From the IMG/VR virus record IMGVR_UViG_3300025151_000105, positions 1 through 39,808 of that record: DNA of 39,808 bases; one strand, 5' to 3'. Source of the stretch: a virus. How positions within the stretch are numbered: the first letter of the stretch is position 1; every line of letters starts with the position of its first letter. The notes under the pieces were generated by a model that made no database searches, was not told the DNA's origin, and saw nothing but the letters and a program-made list of their open reading frames with translations. Below are positions 7,858 to 15,900 of this stretch, one piece after another. Position numbers and translations under genes: made by a program.

Positions 7858-8085
7858 TTATTTGATTTCGCTAACGCTTTGTGAAATTTCTTCATCCCAA
7901 TCCATTCTCAAACGGATGAGAGGATTGAATGTTGCCGCAACTCGTTCTTGAGTTAGGATGCCTTCGGGTTTTACCAGTTCTCCTTCGATGTCAACAGATT
8001 CAAAGTCGATCTCTGTTCTCTGTTGATAAACAATAATTGGCTCTGGTTCATTGGCAAGAGCCGTTGTTAAAAATAAAAATATCAC
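7858..8085 (-). CDS. secreted protein resembling a gliding-motility family
   Basis: A 75-residue protein starting with GTG, whose first base is the last base of the stop of the Cys-rich gene (TAGTG); GGGGAG lies seven bases upstream. Residues 1-11 form a short signal peptide ending ALA. The mature part carries IDFESVDIEGELVKP and FNPLIRLRMDW. From memory, the IDFxxVxIxGELxKPxG...FxxLIxLR pattern resembles small periplasmic proteins of myxobacteria and Bdellovibrio (CglF-like gliding motility proteins). The function in a phage is unknown. An earlier start at 8109 (TTG) is possible and would add eight residues. Confidence 0.65.
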   Translation of the reverse strand: MIFLFLTTALANEPEPIIVYQQRTEIDFESVDIEGELVKPEGILTQERVAATFNPLIRLRMDWDEEISQSVSEIK

Positions 8086-8231
8086 TATTGATCTCCCCAG
8101 TGACACCAACAGTCATCGCTGCCGCATCTTTCGCATACAATGCTGAGTTCAATACCCCAACCGCAGTCGCAAGGATCACAGCCGCAAGCAGGGCATGCAT
8201 CTTCAATTAATCTCTTTAATATAAACACCAT
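8085..8231 (-). CDS. 48-residue Cys-rich miniprotein with an internal repeat
   Basis: A short gene read directly from the sequence: ATG at 8229-8231, TAG at 8085-8087, AGGAG just upstream overlapping the preceding stop. After a basic hydrophobic lead (MVFILKRLIEDA) come CPACGCDPCDCGWG (13-26) and CERCGSDDCWCHWG (33-46). Both fit CxxCGxDxCxCxWG, so the protein is a tandem duplication of one metal-knuckle-like motif. It probably binds two zinc ions or an iron-sulfur centre (inference). The stop overlaps the start of the secreted protein, so the two are translationally coupled. No family recognised. Confidence 0.75.
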   Translation of the reverse strand: MVFILKRLIEDACPACGCDPCDCGWGIELSIVCERCGSDDCWCHWGDQ

Positions 8232-8237
8232 TTTCTC

Positions 8238-9203
8238 CTAGTCAATATTTTTTTCTACAGATTTTGCTAATTTGTCCGCATCAGCCGCAGCTTGAGCACC
8301 AACCGTTTTGTTTTCAAAGTCTGTAAAATAAATATTAAGGTTGTTGGTCAAATTCGCAAAAGCATCAAAAATATCTGTAACTCTTTGACCAAGGCGAACA
8401 ACATATTTATTTGCGATACCTTTGAGTTGCTCTCTCGATCCAAAATCAAGACGAGCGATCAGCATGTCATTGGGAAGCTTATTAGTTTTAATATCACCAT
8501 TTGCAAATTGGGTGATATCATAATCTCCTTTAATACCTTGTGATTCATCGCCAACAGTAAATTGATAAAAATCAACCCCCAAAATGCTTTTGTCTTGTCT
8601 TTCTTTTTGTCCAATTATGTATGTGATTGGCTTTTGAAATCGCTCTACACCATTTTTAAGGTTTTTAACAGAACCTGAAACTGTTTTATATCCTTTGAAA
8701 AAGAACTTTAAGGATAACGGAGTTTCTCCATCAGAATCAACAAGGTCTTCAATGGGTAGATTGCCGCCAGCGAGTTCAGTAACCTGTGTCCCTTTTATGA
8801 GGGCAGCCAACAAAGCTTCAAACATAAAGCCTCCAGTTTGATCGTTAAAGTCTTCAATAACACCAGCAAGAGAATCAAGAAAGACAAGATTGGCAATAAT
8901 TGTCTCAATCTTTGACTCGTTTATGCAACTCTCATCACAGTCCTTGATAAAAGTTTGGACTGAACTTATTTTTTCTTGAAGTGTATCGCCCTGTATATTG
9001 CTGAAGAATCTTTCAATAATCTGTCTGTCATCAGATGCAGGGTCTCCCCACTTTTCAGATAGTGCGAACTTTGGGAGTTGTAATGTCTTTGTTACATCTT
9101 CTTTATCTTGCTTGAGTGGCATTTGTCTTTCAACAATGCCATTAAATTTATTCGACATCACCTCTTGAATAAGGTTGTCTAAATATTCTGGTGTTAATTT
9201 CAT
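8238..9203 (-). CDS. putative capsid-associated protein
   Basis: A 321-residue protein. The open frame reaches 9248, but the ATG at 9203 overlaps the endolysin stop (TAATG) with GAGG upstream. The N-terminus MKLTPEYLDNLIQEVM resembles T4 capsid-targeting sequences, and LIQE fits the T4 prohead protease cleavage rule (L/I)xE. The body contains FNDQTGGFMFEALLAALIKG and long beta-rich stretches; the C-terminal helix is AADADKLAKSVEKN. No family recognised; it may be packaged with the capsid. Confidence 0.6.
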   Translation of the reverse strand: MKLTPEYLDNLIQEVMSNKFNGIVERQMPLKQDKEDVTKTLQLPKFALSEKWGDPASDDRQIIERFFSNIQGDTLQEKISSVQTFIKDCDESCINESKIETIIANLVFLDSLAGVIEDFNDQTGGFMFEALLAALIKGTQVTELAGGNLPIEDLVDSDGETPLSLKFFFKGYKTVSGSVKNLKNGVERFQKPITYIIGQKERQDKSILGVDFYQFTVGDESQGIKGDYDITQFANGDIKTNKLPNDMLIARLDFGSREQLKGIANKYVVRLGQRVTDIFDAFANLTNNLNIYFTDFENKTVGAQAAADADKLAKSVEKNID

Positions 9204-10096
9204 TATTTGATTTCCTCTAGAAGTTTTTTGAGATCTAAGCCAGCACAATCAATCTTGCGATTAGTTAAATGATAGTGTGATATAAATCCATTATACCTAC
9301 CATTGACGGCAGCCTTACATATACCTGTGGATGTTTTGTTGTTTGGAGTCAAGGGGCACTGTAACGGTATTTCATATGCATTATGAATTGCCTTCATCAA
9401 AGCTTTTAAAGCCTCTTGTTGAACATCGTAAAAACCTAAGAAAGGATCAAGATAATTTCCGTGAACCTTTTTTCTCTCCCACAATGGTCTTTCTCCATAG
9501 CCATTTTTTACATACCAGCTTTGATGTTTTGGATAATATGCATTTGCAATCTCGACTCCAATCGAGTTGTTGTTCCACTTAGAGGAACCAGCATGCCATG
9601 CGATGTGATTACAATCCATAAATTGGTAGATAGTCCCGTCATTATCGATTCCAAAGTGAACAGAGATTCCCCTATTCTTTAAAACTCTATAGCAACTCTC
9701 AGATGATAAGCAAACATCCCAATGACAAACGAAATTGGTAACCTCTCTTCTCTCTCGAACAGTTCGGAATCCACTCGTCAAGCGGAGACCACCTGCTTCT
9801 ATCGGGAGAACAACACGAGGCCACTCAATTTCAAAATAATTGTTGTTGCAAAGAATAAAAGACTCTTTACGATTGATGAGCTCACGAGGAGCATGATCCA
9901 TCAAAGTAGACTCTCTAACAGTCCAAATGCGACGATAAGTCGTTGGCCCAACAAGACCATCAGCCGTGAGACCATACTCTTTCTGAAATGCTCTAACTTT
10001 TTTAAGAAGATCTTCATCAAAGTAGGTGGCCCCAAACCAATCTGGGGTCCACCCGAGTTTTGCAGATGAAGATTCGTTATAAAAAATTTTATCCAT
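9203..10096 (-). CDS. endolysin: N-acetylmuramoyl-L-alanine amidase with peptidoglycan-binding domain
   Basis: A 297-residue modular lysin. Residues 25-60 form a PG_binding_1 domain (VRAFQKEYGLTADGLVGP). The rest is an Amidase_2 (T7 lysozyme-like) domain: His125 in FVCHWDV, VHFGIDNDGTIYQFMD, HIAWHAG, and near the end HYH (274-276) with Cys284, matching the His/His/Cys zinc site. It would cut the amide between MurNAc and L-Ala. No signal peptide, so export would need a holin; the protein at 6005 is a candidate. AAGGA precedes ATG. Confidence 0.92.
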   Translation of the reverse strand: MDKIFYNESSSAKLGWTPDWFGATYFDEDLLKKVRAFQKEYGLTADGLVGPTTYRRIWTVRESTLMDHAPRELINRKESFILCNNNYFEIEWPRVVLPIEAGGLRLTSGFRTVRERREVTNFVCHWDVCLSSESCYRVLKNRGISVHFGIDNDGTIYQFMDCNHIAWHAGSSKWNNNSIGVEIANAYYPKHQSWYVKNGYGERPLWERKKVHGNYLDPFLGFYDVQQEALKALMKAIHNAYEIPLQCPLTPNNKTSTGICKAAVNGRYNGFISHYHLTNRKIDCAGLDLKKLLEEIK

Positions 10097-10118
10097 TTTG
10101 AATCCTTTTTTACTATAA

Positions 10119-10784
10119 TTAGATCAAAATATCAGCAATTCCATGTTCTATTGCTTCTTCAGCAGATAAATAAACATTTACCTTTCGATCCATGAGTTTC
10201 TTTAGGCTCCTCTTGGTAAAGTTTGAATTATCTACGATAGCATCAATATATGCCTCTTGAAGGTTTTGAATCTCATCAAGTTCGTTAACAAGATTGTGAA
10301 CAGTGCCAACATTGCCAGCCGTTACAGCATGAATCATAACACGACAATTTTTTCCAATCTTTCGCTTTCCTTTGGTTCCTGCTGCTAACAAAAGAACTCC
10401 AGCAGACATTACCTTACCAAGACCACAAGTCACAATGTCGCAACGAGTCTTTGCAAAATTCATCACATCATAAATAGAGAACATGTCATCAGCAGAGCCG
10501 CCATATGTTGACACATAAAATGTAATATCTTCGGGCCTCTCCATTTCTTCTCCCTCGTCCAAAGGTAACTGTGGTTCAGACATAGTGATTAAGTGATAGC
10601 AAAGTTCTCCTGCTTTTTCTTCTTCAACTGATCCAAAAAGACCAATGATTCTAGGGTCTTTATCAGTGCCGCCAAGTAATTGGCCTAGATTAATTTTAAG
10701 CTTTGCTGTTTCTTCGCCCTCTTCTTCAGACTTTTCGTCTGTATCGACTTTAGTCTTATTTCTTCGTTTTCCAAAAAATGTCAT
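10119..10784 (-). CDS. clpP: ClpP-like serine protease (S14), catalytic Asp replaced
   Basis: A 221-residue ClpP-fold protein. After an acidic N-terminal extension (1-40) it has the oxyanion-region GGS (95-97), Ser127 in KVMSAGVLLLAAG and His152 in RVMIHAV. The position equivalent to E. coli Asp171 (RDRFLSA) is Asn203 in KVNVYLSAEEA. It may be a proteolysis subunit for host ClpX/ClpA or a head-maturation protease, since it lies beside the prohead-core-like gene. The start at 10784 is chosen over 10814 because GGAGG plus four bases precedes it. Confidence 0.9.
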   Translation of the reverse strand: MTFFGKRRNKTKVDTDEKSEEEGEETAKLKINLGQLLGGTDKDPRIIGLFGSVEEEKAGELCYHLITMSEPQLPLDEGEEMERPEDITFYVSTYGGSADDMFSIYDVMNFAKTRCDIVTCGLGKVMSAGVLLLAAGTKGKRKIGKNCRVMIHAVTAGNVGTVHNLVNELDEIQNLQEAYIDAIVDNSNFTKRSLKKLMDRKVNVYLSAEEAIEHGIADILI

Positions 10785-10804
10785 AATACCTCCATGACTT
10801 ATAT

Positions 10805-10833
10805 AATATAACACAATCGTTTGTGTTTGTCAA
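10805..10833 (-). promoter_or_regulatory. sigma70-type promoter with palindromic spacer
   Basis: TTGACA (10828-10833), 17 bases, TATATT (10805-10810). The spacer holds a perfect inverted repeat (AACACAA-ACGA-TTGTGTT). Drives clpP. Confidence 0.88.
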
Positions 10834-11216
10834 GAATTATTTCTTTCTTTTATAATTCTTGTTATCTCTTTGTTGGCTGTTTCCCAATTATTAAACTCAA
10901 TAAGGTTTCTAAACCTTGGTGGAATAATCTTGAGCATGTTTGAAATAACAGAGTTCATGTGCTCATCCAACTTTATTTTGTCTCGCTTCTTTATATCATT
11001 GATCACCTCTTCAGGTGCTCCACTTTGTTTAAAAGAAAGATAAAGTGCTTCGTTCATGTGAATTTGTTTTTCATAATTGTCTCCAAATAACAGCAAACAA
11101 TCTTCAACAGCTCTCTTGTATATCGTAACTGAAATCCCAAGTGATAGCACATAAGTTATTGTGCTATGAAAAAGATACCCTGTTATAAAAAAGAGTCCAT
11201 ATAAAATGATTTCCAT
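10830..11216 (-). CDS. conserved phage membrane-anchored protein
   Basis: A 128-residue protein with an N-terminal hydrophobic segment (ILYGLFFITGYLFHSTITYV) and a charged helical cytoplasmic part ending with PPRFRNLIEFNNWETANKEI. Similar short anchored proteins with FRNxIxFxxW are common, uncharacterised genes of T4-like marine phages. GGAG five bases before the ATG. It lies between the prohead-core-like gene and clpP. Confidence 0.65.
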   Translation of the reverse strand: MEIILYGLFFITGYLFHSTITYVLSLGISVTIYKRAVEDCLLLFGDNYEKQIHMNEALYLSFKQSGAPEEVINDIKKRDKIKLDEHMNSVISNMLKIIPPRFRNLIEFNNWETANKEITRIIKERNNS

Positions 11217-11228
11217 TTTATCTCCAAT

Positions 11229-11254
11229 AAAAAAGACGGGAAATTCCCGTCTTT
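11229..11254 (-). terminator. Rho-independent terminator
   Basis: On the minus strand AAAGACGGGA-ATT-TCCCGTCTTT is followed by more T. It ends transcription from the prohead-core-like gene and lies right at the expected start point of the promoter 11257-11284. Confidence 0.85.
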
Positions 11255-11256
11255 AT

Positions 11257-11284
11257 ATTATAACACAATTTTGTAATTTGTCAA
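11257..11284 (-). promoter_or_regulatory. sigma70-type promoter, consensus -10
   Basis: TTGACA (11279-11284), 16-base spacer, TATAAT (11257-11262). The transcript would begin within a few bases of the terminator hairpin at 11229-11254, before the gene at 10830-11216. Confidence 0.85.
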
Positions 11285-11287
11285 GTG

Positions 11288-11908
11288 TTATTTGTTTGCT
11301 TTTTTGGCTGCTTCGTTAATTCTTTTAGCAACTCTCTTAGCAACTTCCTGAACGATCTCATCTTCAGTAAGTTCAGCGGTTACTGCGGCTTCATCAAGAC
11401 CAAGATCATCTTCAACATCCATCTCCATCTCTGGTTCAGGATCAGCATCTGGCATATCTGCCATGGCACCACCCATAAGTTTATCAAGAAGTTTTACAAG
11501 TCTGTCTGCTGCTTCTTTAGCATCTTTTACTTCATCTTGATCAAGCATCACATCAACATCGTCGGCATCGTCCTCGTCGTCACCCCCTTCGGCGTCCGCA
11601 TCCATATCTTCGTGTGCTGCTTCGTGCATGTCCTCTTCTTTTTTATCATGCATGCCTTCGTCCATCTCATCATCTACTTTGGCATCGTGCATGCCTTCAG
11701 ACATTTCATCATCTTTCTTAGCATCATGCATGCCCTCTGCCATTTCATCATCTTTCTTGGCGTCGGCGTGCATGCCTTCTTCCATTTCTTCATCATCCTT
11801 TTTAGCATGATACTTCTCTTGGAGAAAGTTTGAAGAAAGGTTAGCATCCATATTTGCGAGGCCCATGAATTTACGTACTTGGGCTTCTGTTAAAAGTTTT
11901 TTAGACAT
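11288..11908 (-). CDS. acidic prohead-core (scaffold)-like protein with tandem repeats
   Basis: A 206-residue, strongly acidic protein. Start at the ATG at 11908 (AGGAG ten bases upstream) rather than 11944. The N-terminus MSKKLLTEAQVRKFMGLAN, followed by NFLQE, resembles the start of marine phage prohead core proteins, with LQE a possible prohead-protease site. Residues 32-85 are about four copies of a 13-residue unit (AKKDDEMxEGMHD). The C-terminal third is helical and ends in a basic stretch (AKRVAKRINEAAKKANK). The composition suits an internal scaffold that is degraded or packaged. Confidence 0.75.
   Translation of the reverse strand: MSKKLLTEAQVRKFMGLANMDANLSSNFLQEKYHAKKDDEEMEEGMHADAKKDDEMAEGMHDAKKDDEMSEGMHDAKVDDEMDEGMHDKKEEDMHEAAHEDMDADAEGGDDEDDADDVDVMLDQDEVKDAKEAADRLVKLLDKLMGGAMADMPDADPEPEMEMDVEDDLGLDEAAVTAELTEDEIVQEVAKRVAKRINEAAKKANK
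11636..11812 (-). repeat. tandem repeats of about 39 bases inside the prohead-core-like gene
   Basis: The coding strand repeats a unit translating as (H)DAKKDDEM(A/S/D)EGM about four times, in frame, with third-base differences between copies. The edges are degenerate on both sides. Confidence 0.75.
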
Positions 11909-11962
11909 GATATAAAATCTCCTAGGTTTGTTATTAATTATCATTCAAAACATGAAAAAGCA

Positions 11963-12292
11963 TTAAAGGTCGGGATATTCTTCTGCTATTAGATCAAAAA
12001 TGCCCTCAAGTTCATCATTTTTGATTCCGAATTTTTCTAAAAGATGCTCGCCTTCCTCAATATCTTCCACAACACGACCTCGTTTTTTCCTATTTTGAAT
12101 GTCATGTTTCTCCTTATAATTAGCAAGATATTTGATTATTTGCCCATCATTTTCAAGATAACCGGTAATCATCGCACGAAAAAAGTCAGCCTGTGTTAGA
12201 CCATCGTGCTGAAGGCGAATTCTAAGTTGTGCATGTCGTGTATCTGTGTCAGTAAATACGACTCTTTTTTCTTTATCACTCTGGTTTGCCAT
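11963..12292 (-). CDS. putative ribbon-helix-helix protein
   Basis: A 109-residue protein. HAQLRIRLQHDGLTQADFFRAMITGYLE (about 20-47) looks like a ribbon-helix-helix unit: a short strand followed by a two-helix hairpin. The rest is a charged linker (NRKKRGRVVEDIEEGEHLLEKFG) and an acidic C-terminus. Homologue-like proteins beginning with VVFTDTDxRHAQL are frequent in T4-like marine phages. It may be a DNA-binding regulator (inference). It overlaps the upstream gene by 17 bases. Confidence 0.65.
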   Translation of the reverse strand: MANQSDKEKRVVFTDTDTRHAQLRIRLQHDGLTQADFFRAMITGYLENDGQIIKYLANYKEKHDIQNRKKRGRVVEDIEEGEHLLEKFGIKNDELEGIFDLIAEEYPDL

Positions 12293-12563
12293 AACCGTGC
12301 TCTCTTTCGTATGCTTGCACTACCTCTTTTGCTTGGCCCCAACATTCAGGGCAATAAAGTCGAACCTCTTCCGTATCGTTCCTAACAACGACGGACCACG
12401 ACATAACTTGTTGTTTATCTTTTTTATCAAATGGTGCTTGGCAAACAAGACACTCATCCTGAAGCTTACCAAACATGGCCATCTTTTCTTCAACTTCTGA
12501 ATTTTCGTTCTTTTTGGCTTTTTTGTTTTTCTTTGCCGCTGCTCTTCTTTGTGCTCTATTCAT
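12276..12563 (-). CDS. small zinc-ribbon protein with basic N-terminus
   Basis: A 95-residue protein. The N-terminus is very basic (MNRAQRRAAAKKNKKAKK) and may contact nucleic acid. CLVC (about 38-41) and CPEC (about 71-74) give a zinc ribbon around SWSVVVRNDTEEVRLY. GGGGG plus four bases precedes the ATG, which abuts the dUTPase stop. Known only as a conserved phage hypothetical. Confidence 0.7.
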   Translation of the reverse strand: MNRAQRRAAAKKNKKAKKNENSEVEEKMAMFGKLQDECLVCQAPFDKKDKQQVMSWSVVVRNDTEEVRLYCPECWGQAKEVVQAYEREHGYGKPE

Positions 12564-12982
12564 TATGCCCCCGTTGATCCAAATCCACCTTCGCCTCTAT
12601 CCGAACCTGAAAGCTCTGCGGTCTCTTCAAATTCAACTTGAGGATAAGGCATAATAATTAGTTGCCCGACACGATCTCCAACCTTGTAGCAACTGAGATT
12701 TGACGAGCAACCAAACTTTAGCATAATCTCTCCACGATAGCCGGAGTCAATAACTCCGACAGCATTTCGCAAAGAACAGCTTGTCTTTGATATTGACGAG
12801 CGAGGGAACAAAAGACCAACATAACCCGCTGGTATTTCGATCGCTAGTCCCGTGTAATGAACATCGTTTTGGTTTTTATCTTTGTCCATCCGCACAGAAT
12901 ACAAGTCAACACCAGCATCACCGTGCTTTGCATATGATGGGATTACCGCATCTTCGTGTAGTTTTTTAATTTTAACTTTCAT
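12563..12982 (-). CDS. dut: dUTP diphosphatase (trimeric dUTPase)
   Basis: A 139-residue dUTPase; hydrolyses dUTP to dUMP, keeping uracil out of DNA and supplying ThyX. All five motifs are visible: GDAGVDLYS, PRSSISK, GVIDSGYRGEIM, RVGQLIIMP and RGEGGFGSTG. An ATG at 12994 abuts the dnaE stop, but GGAGG plus five bases before the ATG at 12982 makes that start likelier. Follows dnaE in the same operon. Confidence 0.95.
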   Translation of the reverse strand: MKVKIKKLHEDAVIPSYAKHGDAGVDLYSVRMDKDKNQNDVHYTGLAIEIPAGYVGLLFPRSSISKTSCSLRNAVGVIDSGYRGEIMLKFGCSSNLSCYKVGDRVGQLIIMPYPQVEFEETAELSGSDRGEGGFGSTGA

Positions 12983-12994
12983 GTGTTCCTCCAT

Positions 12995-15900
12995 TTATCC
13001 TAACATGACCCAAGAATTATTTAGTGCTCCTCTAGTTGAGAAGCCCCATGTTTCGTTGTATTGCGGCTTTATCATATAAGGCCGATTGATATATAGAATA
13101 TCTCGCTCAGGATTTACAGACCAGCAACGAAGTCTAGTCTGAACTGAGTTGTTGTCAATCACATCAACAACATAGAACAGTTTCCCATTCTTAGTTTTTT
13201 TCTTGGTAACCTCTCGCACGATACACCAACACATTTGTAACTCAGGATCGTACTCTGAGATTGGTGGCACACCATACTGGTCTAACTTTCGTTGGATGCC
13301 GTCATCAATAACCAGACTGACCGGAAAGATACCTGTAAGGTTGGCCAAGAAGTCAATCCTCTCATCAGTTGAGAAGTTGCCCTCCGGACGATACTTGACG
13401 ATGTTTTCTTCGAAGTTCTTAAGCTTTCTCGGACGATCAACACAAGTCGCAGTCCAGAAGTGTTTGTCTCCGGTGAAGCGATCATCTTGGAGATCCTTCA
13501 TGGCACCAGCACGACACAGAGCATCCAGTGCTTTCTTATTCAGCTTTGAGTAAACGATGTTATCATTGAACAGAAAGTCCTCGATGGTATTGAATGGCCG
13601 GTGAGCGAGAATCTGATCGATTGCTTTATCGCCAAGACCTTTAATGGTCGTGAGCGGAGCAATCAATGTTGAATCGTCTAGGATCTCCCAAGCCCGATGA
13701 GAATGGTTTACATTCAGAGGCTGGATGTTGTACCCGTGTTGTTTAGCCAAATTTATGGCTTTCTCCTTACGAGTTTCAGGCTCTTTGTCCAAAAAGGATG
13801 CAACCCATTCCGTTGTATAGTAATTACAAAGCCATGCACATTGATAAGAAATTATAGAGTAACTGACAGCATGTGATTTGTTAAAACCATAACCAGAGAA
13901 ATACTCAAAGGTTTGCCAGAGGTCTTTTCCTTGTGATGTTGCAAGACCATTGTCTTCACAACCTTGAATAAACTTTTTATATATTCCGTCTTTGACCTCA
14001 TGACCTTTACCCGTGCCTTTCTTGGTCAATACTTTCCGTAGCAAATTGCCCTCATCTAATGTGAGATTGCGACCCAGCTTGTGAGCCAACAGGGCGATCT
14101 GCTCTTGAAAGATCAAGAAACCATGTGTCTCTTCGGTTACTTCACGAACTAAGTCGTTCATATACCATACCGATTCAGGGTCATTATGGGCCGCCACATA
14201 CTGGCGGTCAACACCGGCACCAAGAGGGCCGGGTCTATAAATAGATGTTATAGCAGAAATGTCAATTATCGATGTAGGTTTTACCTGACTTGCAAATGTT
14301 TGTGCTCCGTTCTCAGTAAACTGAAAGATGCCAATCCACTTTTGATCATGGAAAATATTCTTATACACCTCTTGGTCATCGAGATCAATTACATCTGGAT
14401 GTAGGTTCTCCATGTAAAAATTGCGAACCTGTTGAAATGTTGGATTCTGAATCCCGTGATGACGACGAAGAATCTTTTCGATACAATCCTCAATCATTCT
14501 CAGAGTTGAGAGACCAAGAATATCAAACTTGATAAAACCCATCGGCTCAAGTTGGCGAACATTTTGTCCTTCAGACCATGGAGTCTGGCGGACACCCTTG
14601 GATGAGATAAGCGGCATGTATTGATTGAGAGACTCACCAATCACAACACCGCCAGCATGACGAGAGCAAGATTTTACTTGGCCCGCAAGATCACGGCAAT
14701 GCTTCTCGATCTTTGGATATTTGCGGAAGAATCCCTGAAGTGAATCAGAGAACTCCATAACCTCGCTGAGTGTTGGAGTATAAATACCAGCCTTAATACC
14801 ATGGCGAGCCTTGGCTAATGGTGTTGCTTCACCAATCATCTTTGATGTAACAGGATTTACCTCAGAGAACGGAATCTCATATAGACGAGATATATCTTTG
14901 ATAAGGGATTTCAGCTGAAGTGTATTCCAGTTGGAGATCGGTACAACAACATCGTTACCCCACTCCTCAATAAGCTTCTCTTTGAGAACCATCGGGTCGG
15001 ATACATCATAATCAATATCCGGATAGTCCTTTGCATCAGAACGCAGGAAACGAGAAAACAGAAGTCCATACTTGATGGGGTCAACCTGTGTGATACCAAG
15101 AGCATATGCAACTAGAGAACCAGCAGCAGAACCACGGCCCGGTCCTGCAAGTTGAACTTCATTAGTCTTGTCAACGACTGCTTTCATGGTCAAGAAATAC
15201 TTTGCAAAACCACGACTATTAATTACATCAAGCTCCTGATTCAATCTTTGATTATATTTCTTAAACATCCCGCCATTGGGATCCAAACCACGAGACTTAA
15301 ATACTGCTACAAGACCTTCGAAAGAAAGCTGACCAAGGTAGGTCGTAGCATCTGTCCCAGCAGGAACGACAAAATCAGGCAGCCTAACAGTGTTGTCAGG
15401 GGTGAACGATTCAATGCGTTCGAAAGCGATCCGGTGTGTTTCTGTAATCGAGTTAAGGATGGTTTCATCATCGTAGGTTACTCCACATAATTGTGAATAG
15501 TGCTTATATGATTGCCACATCTGATTTCCATTCTTTGGATACAATTCATATCCGATCTCTTCAACGGAAACAGGTAGTTCCATACTCGCCCATTCTGGCT
15601 TTTTTCCAAGCCAACCTAGTCTTTTATATAGCTCTCTGGATTGCCAAGCGGTAGGATTTGGATAATGGCTATCGCAGGTAGAGATCAGTTTTACACCCAT
15701 CTCATCGGCAACTTGAATAATATATTGATTGAGCTCATGTTGTTCTGGAATATTGTTCCATTGCAGTTCTGCATACCAACGATCACCAAGAATATCTTGG
15801 AATCGCTGTGTGATGTCTCGCATACAATCAAGGACAGCATCAGCACCATCATCACGATTTTCCCAATAGCAACCAGCATAGACACCACCGAGACAAGCGG

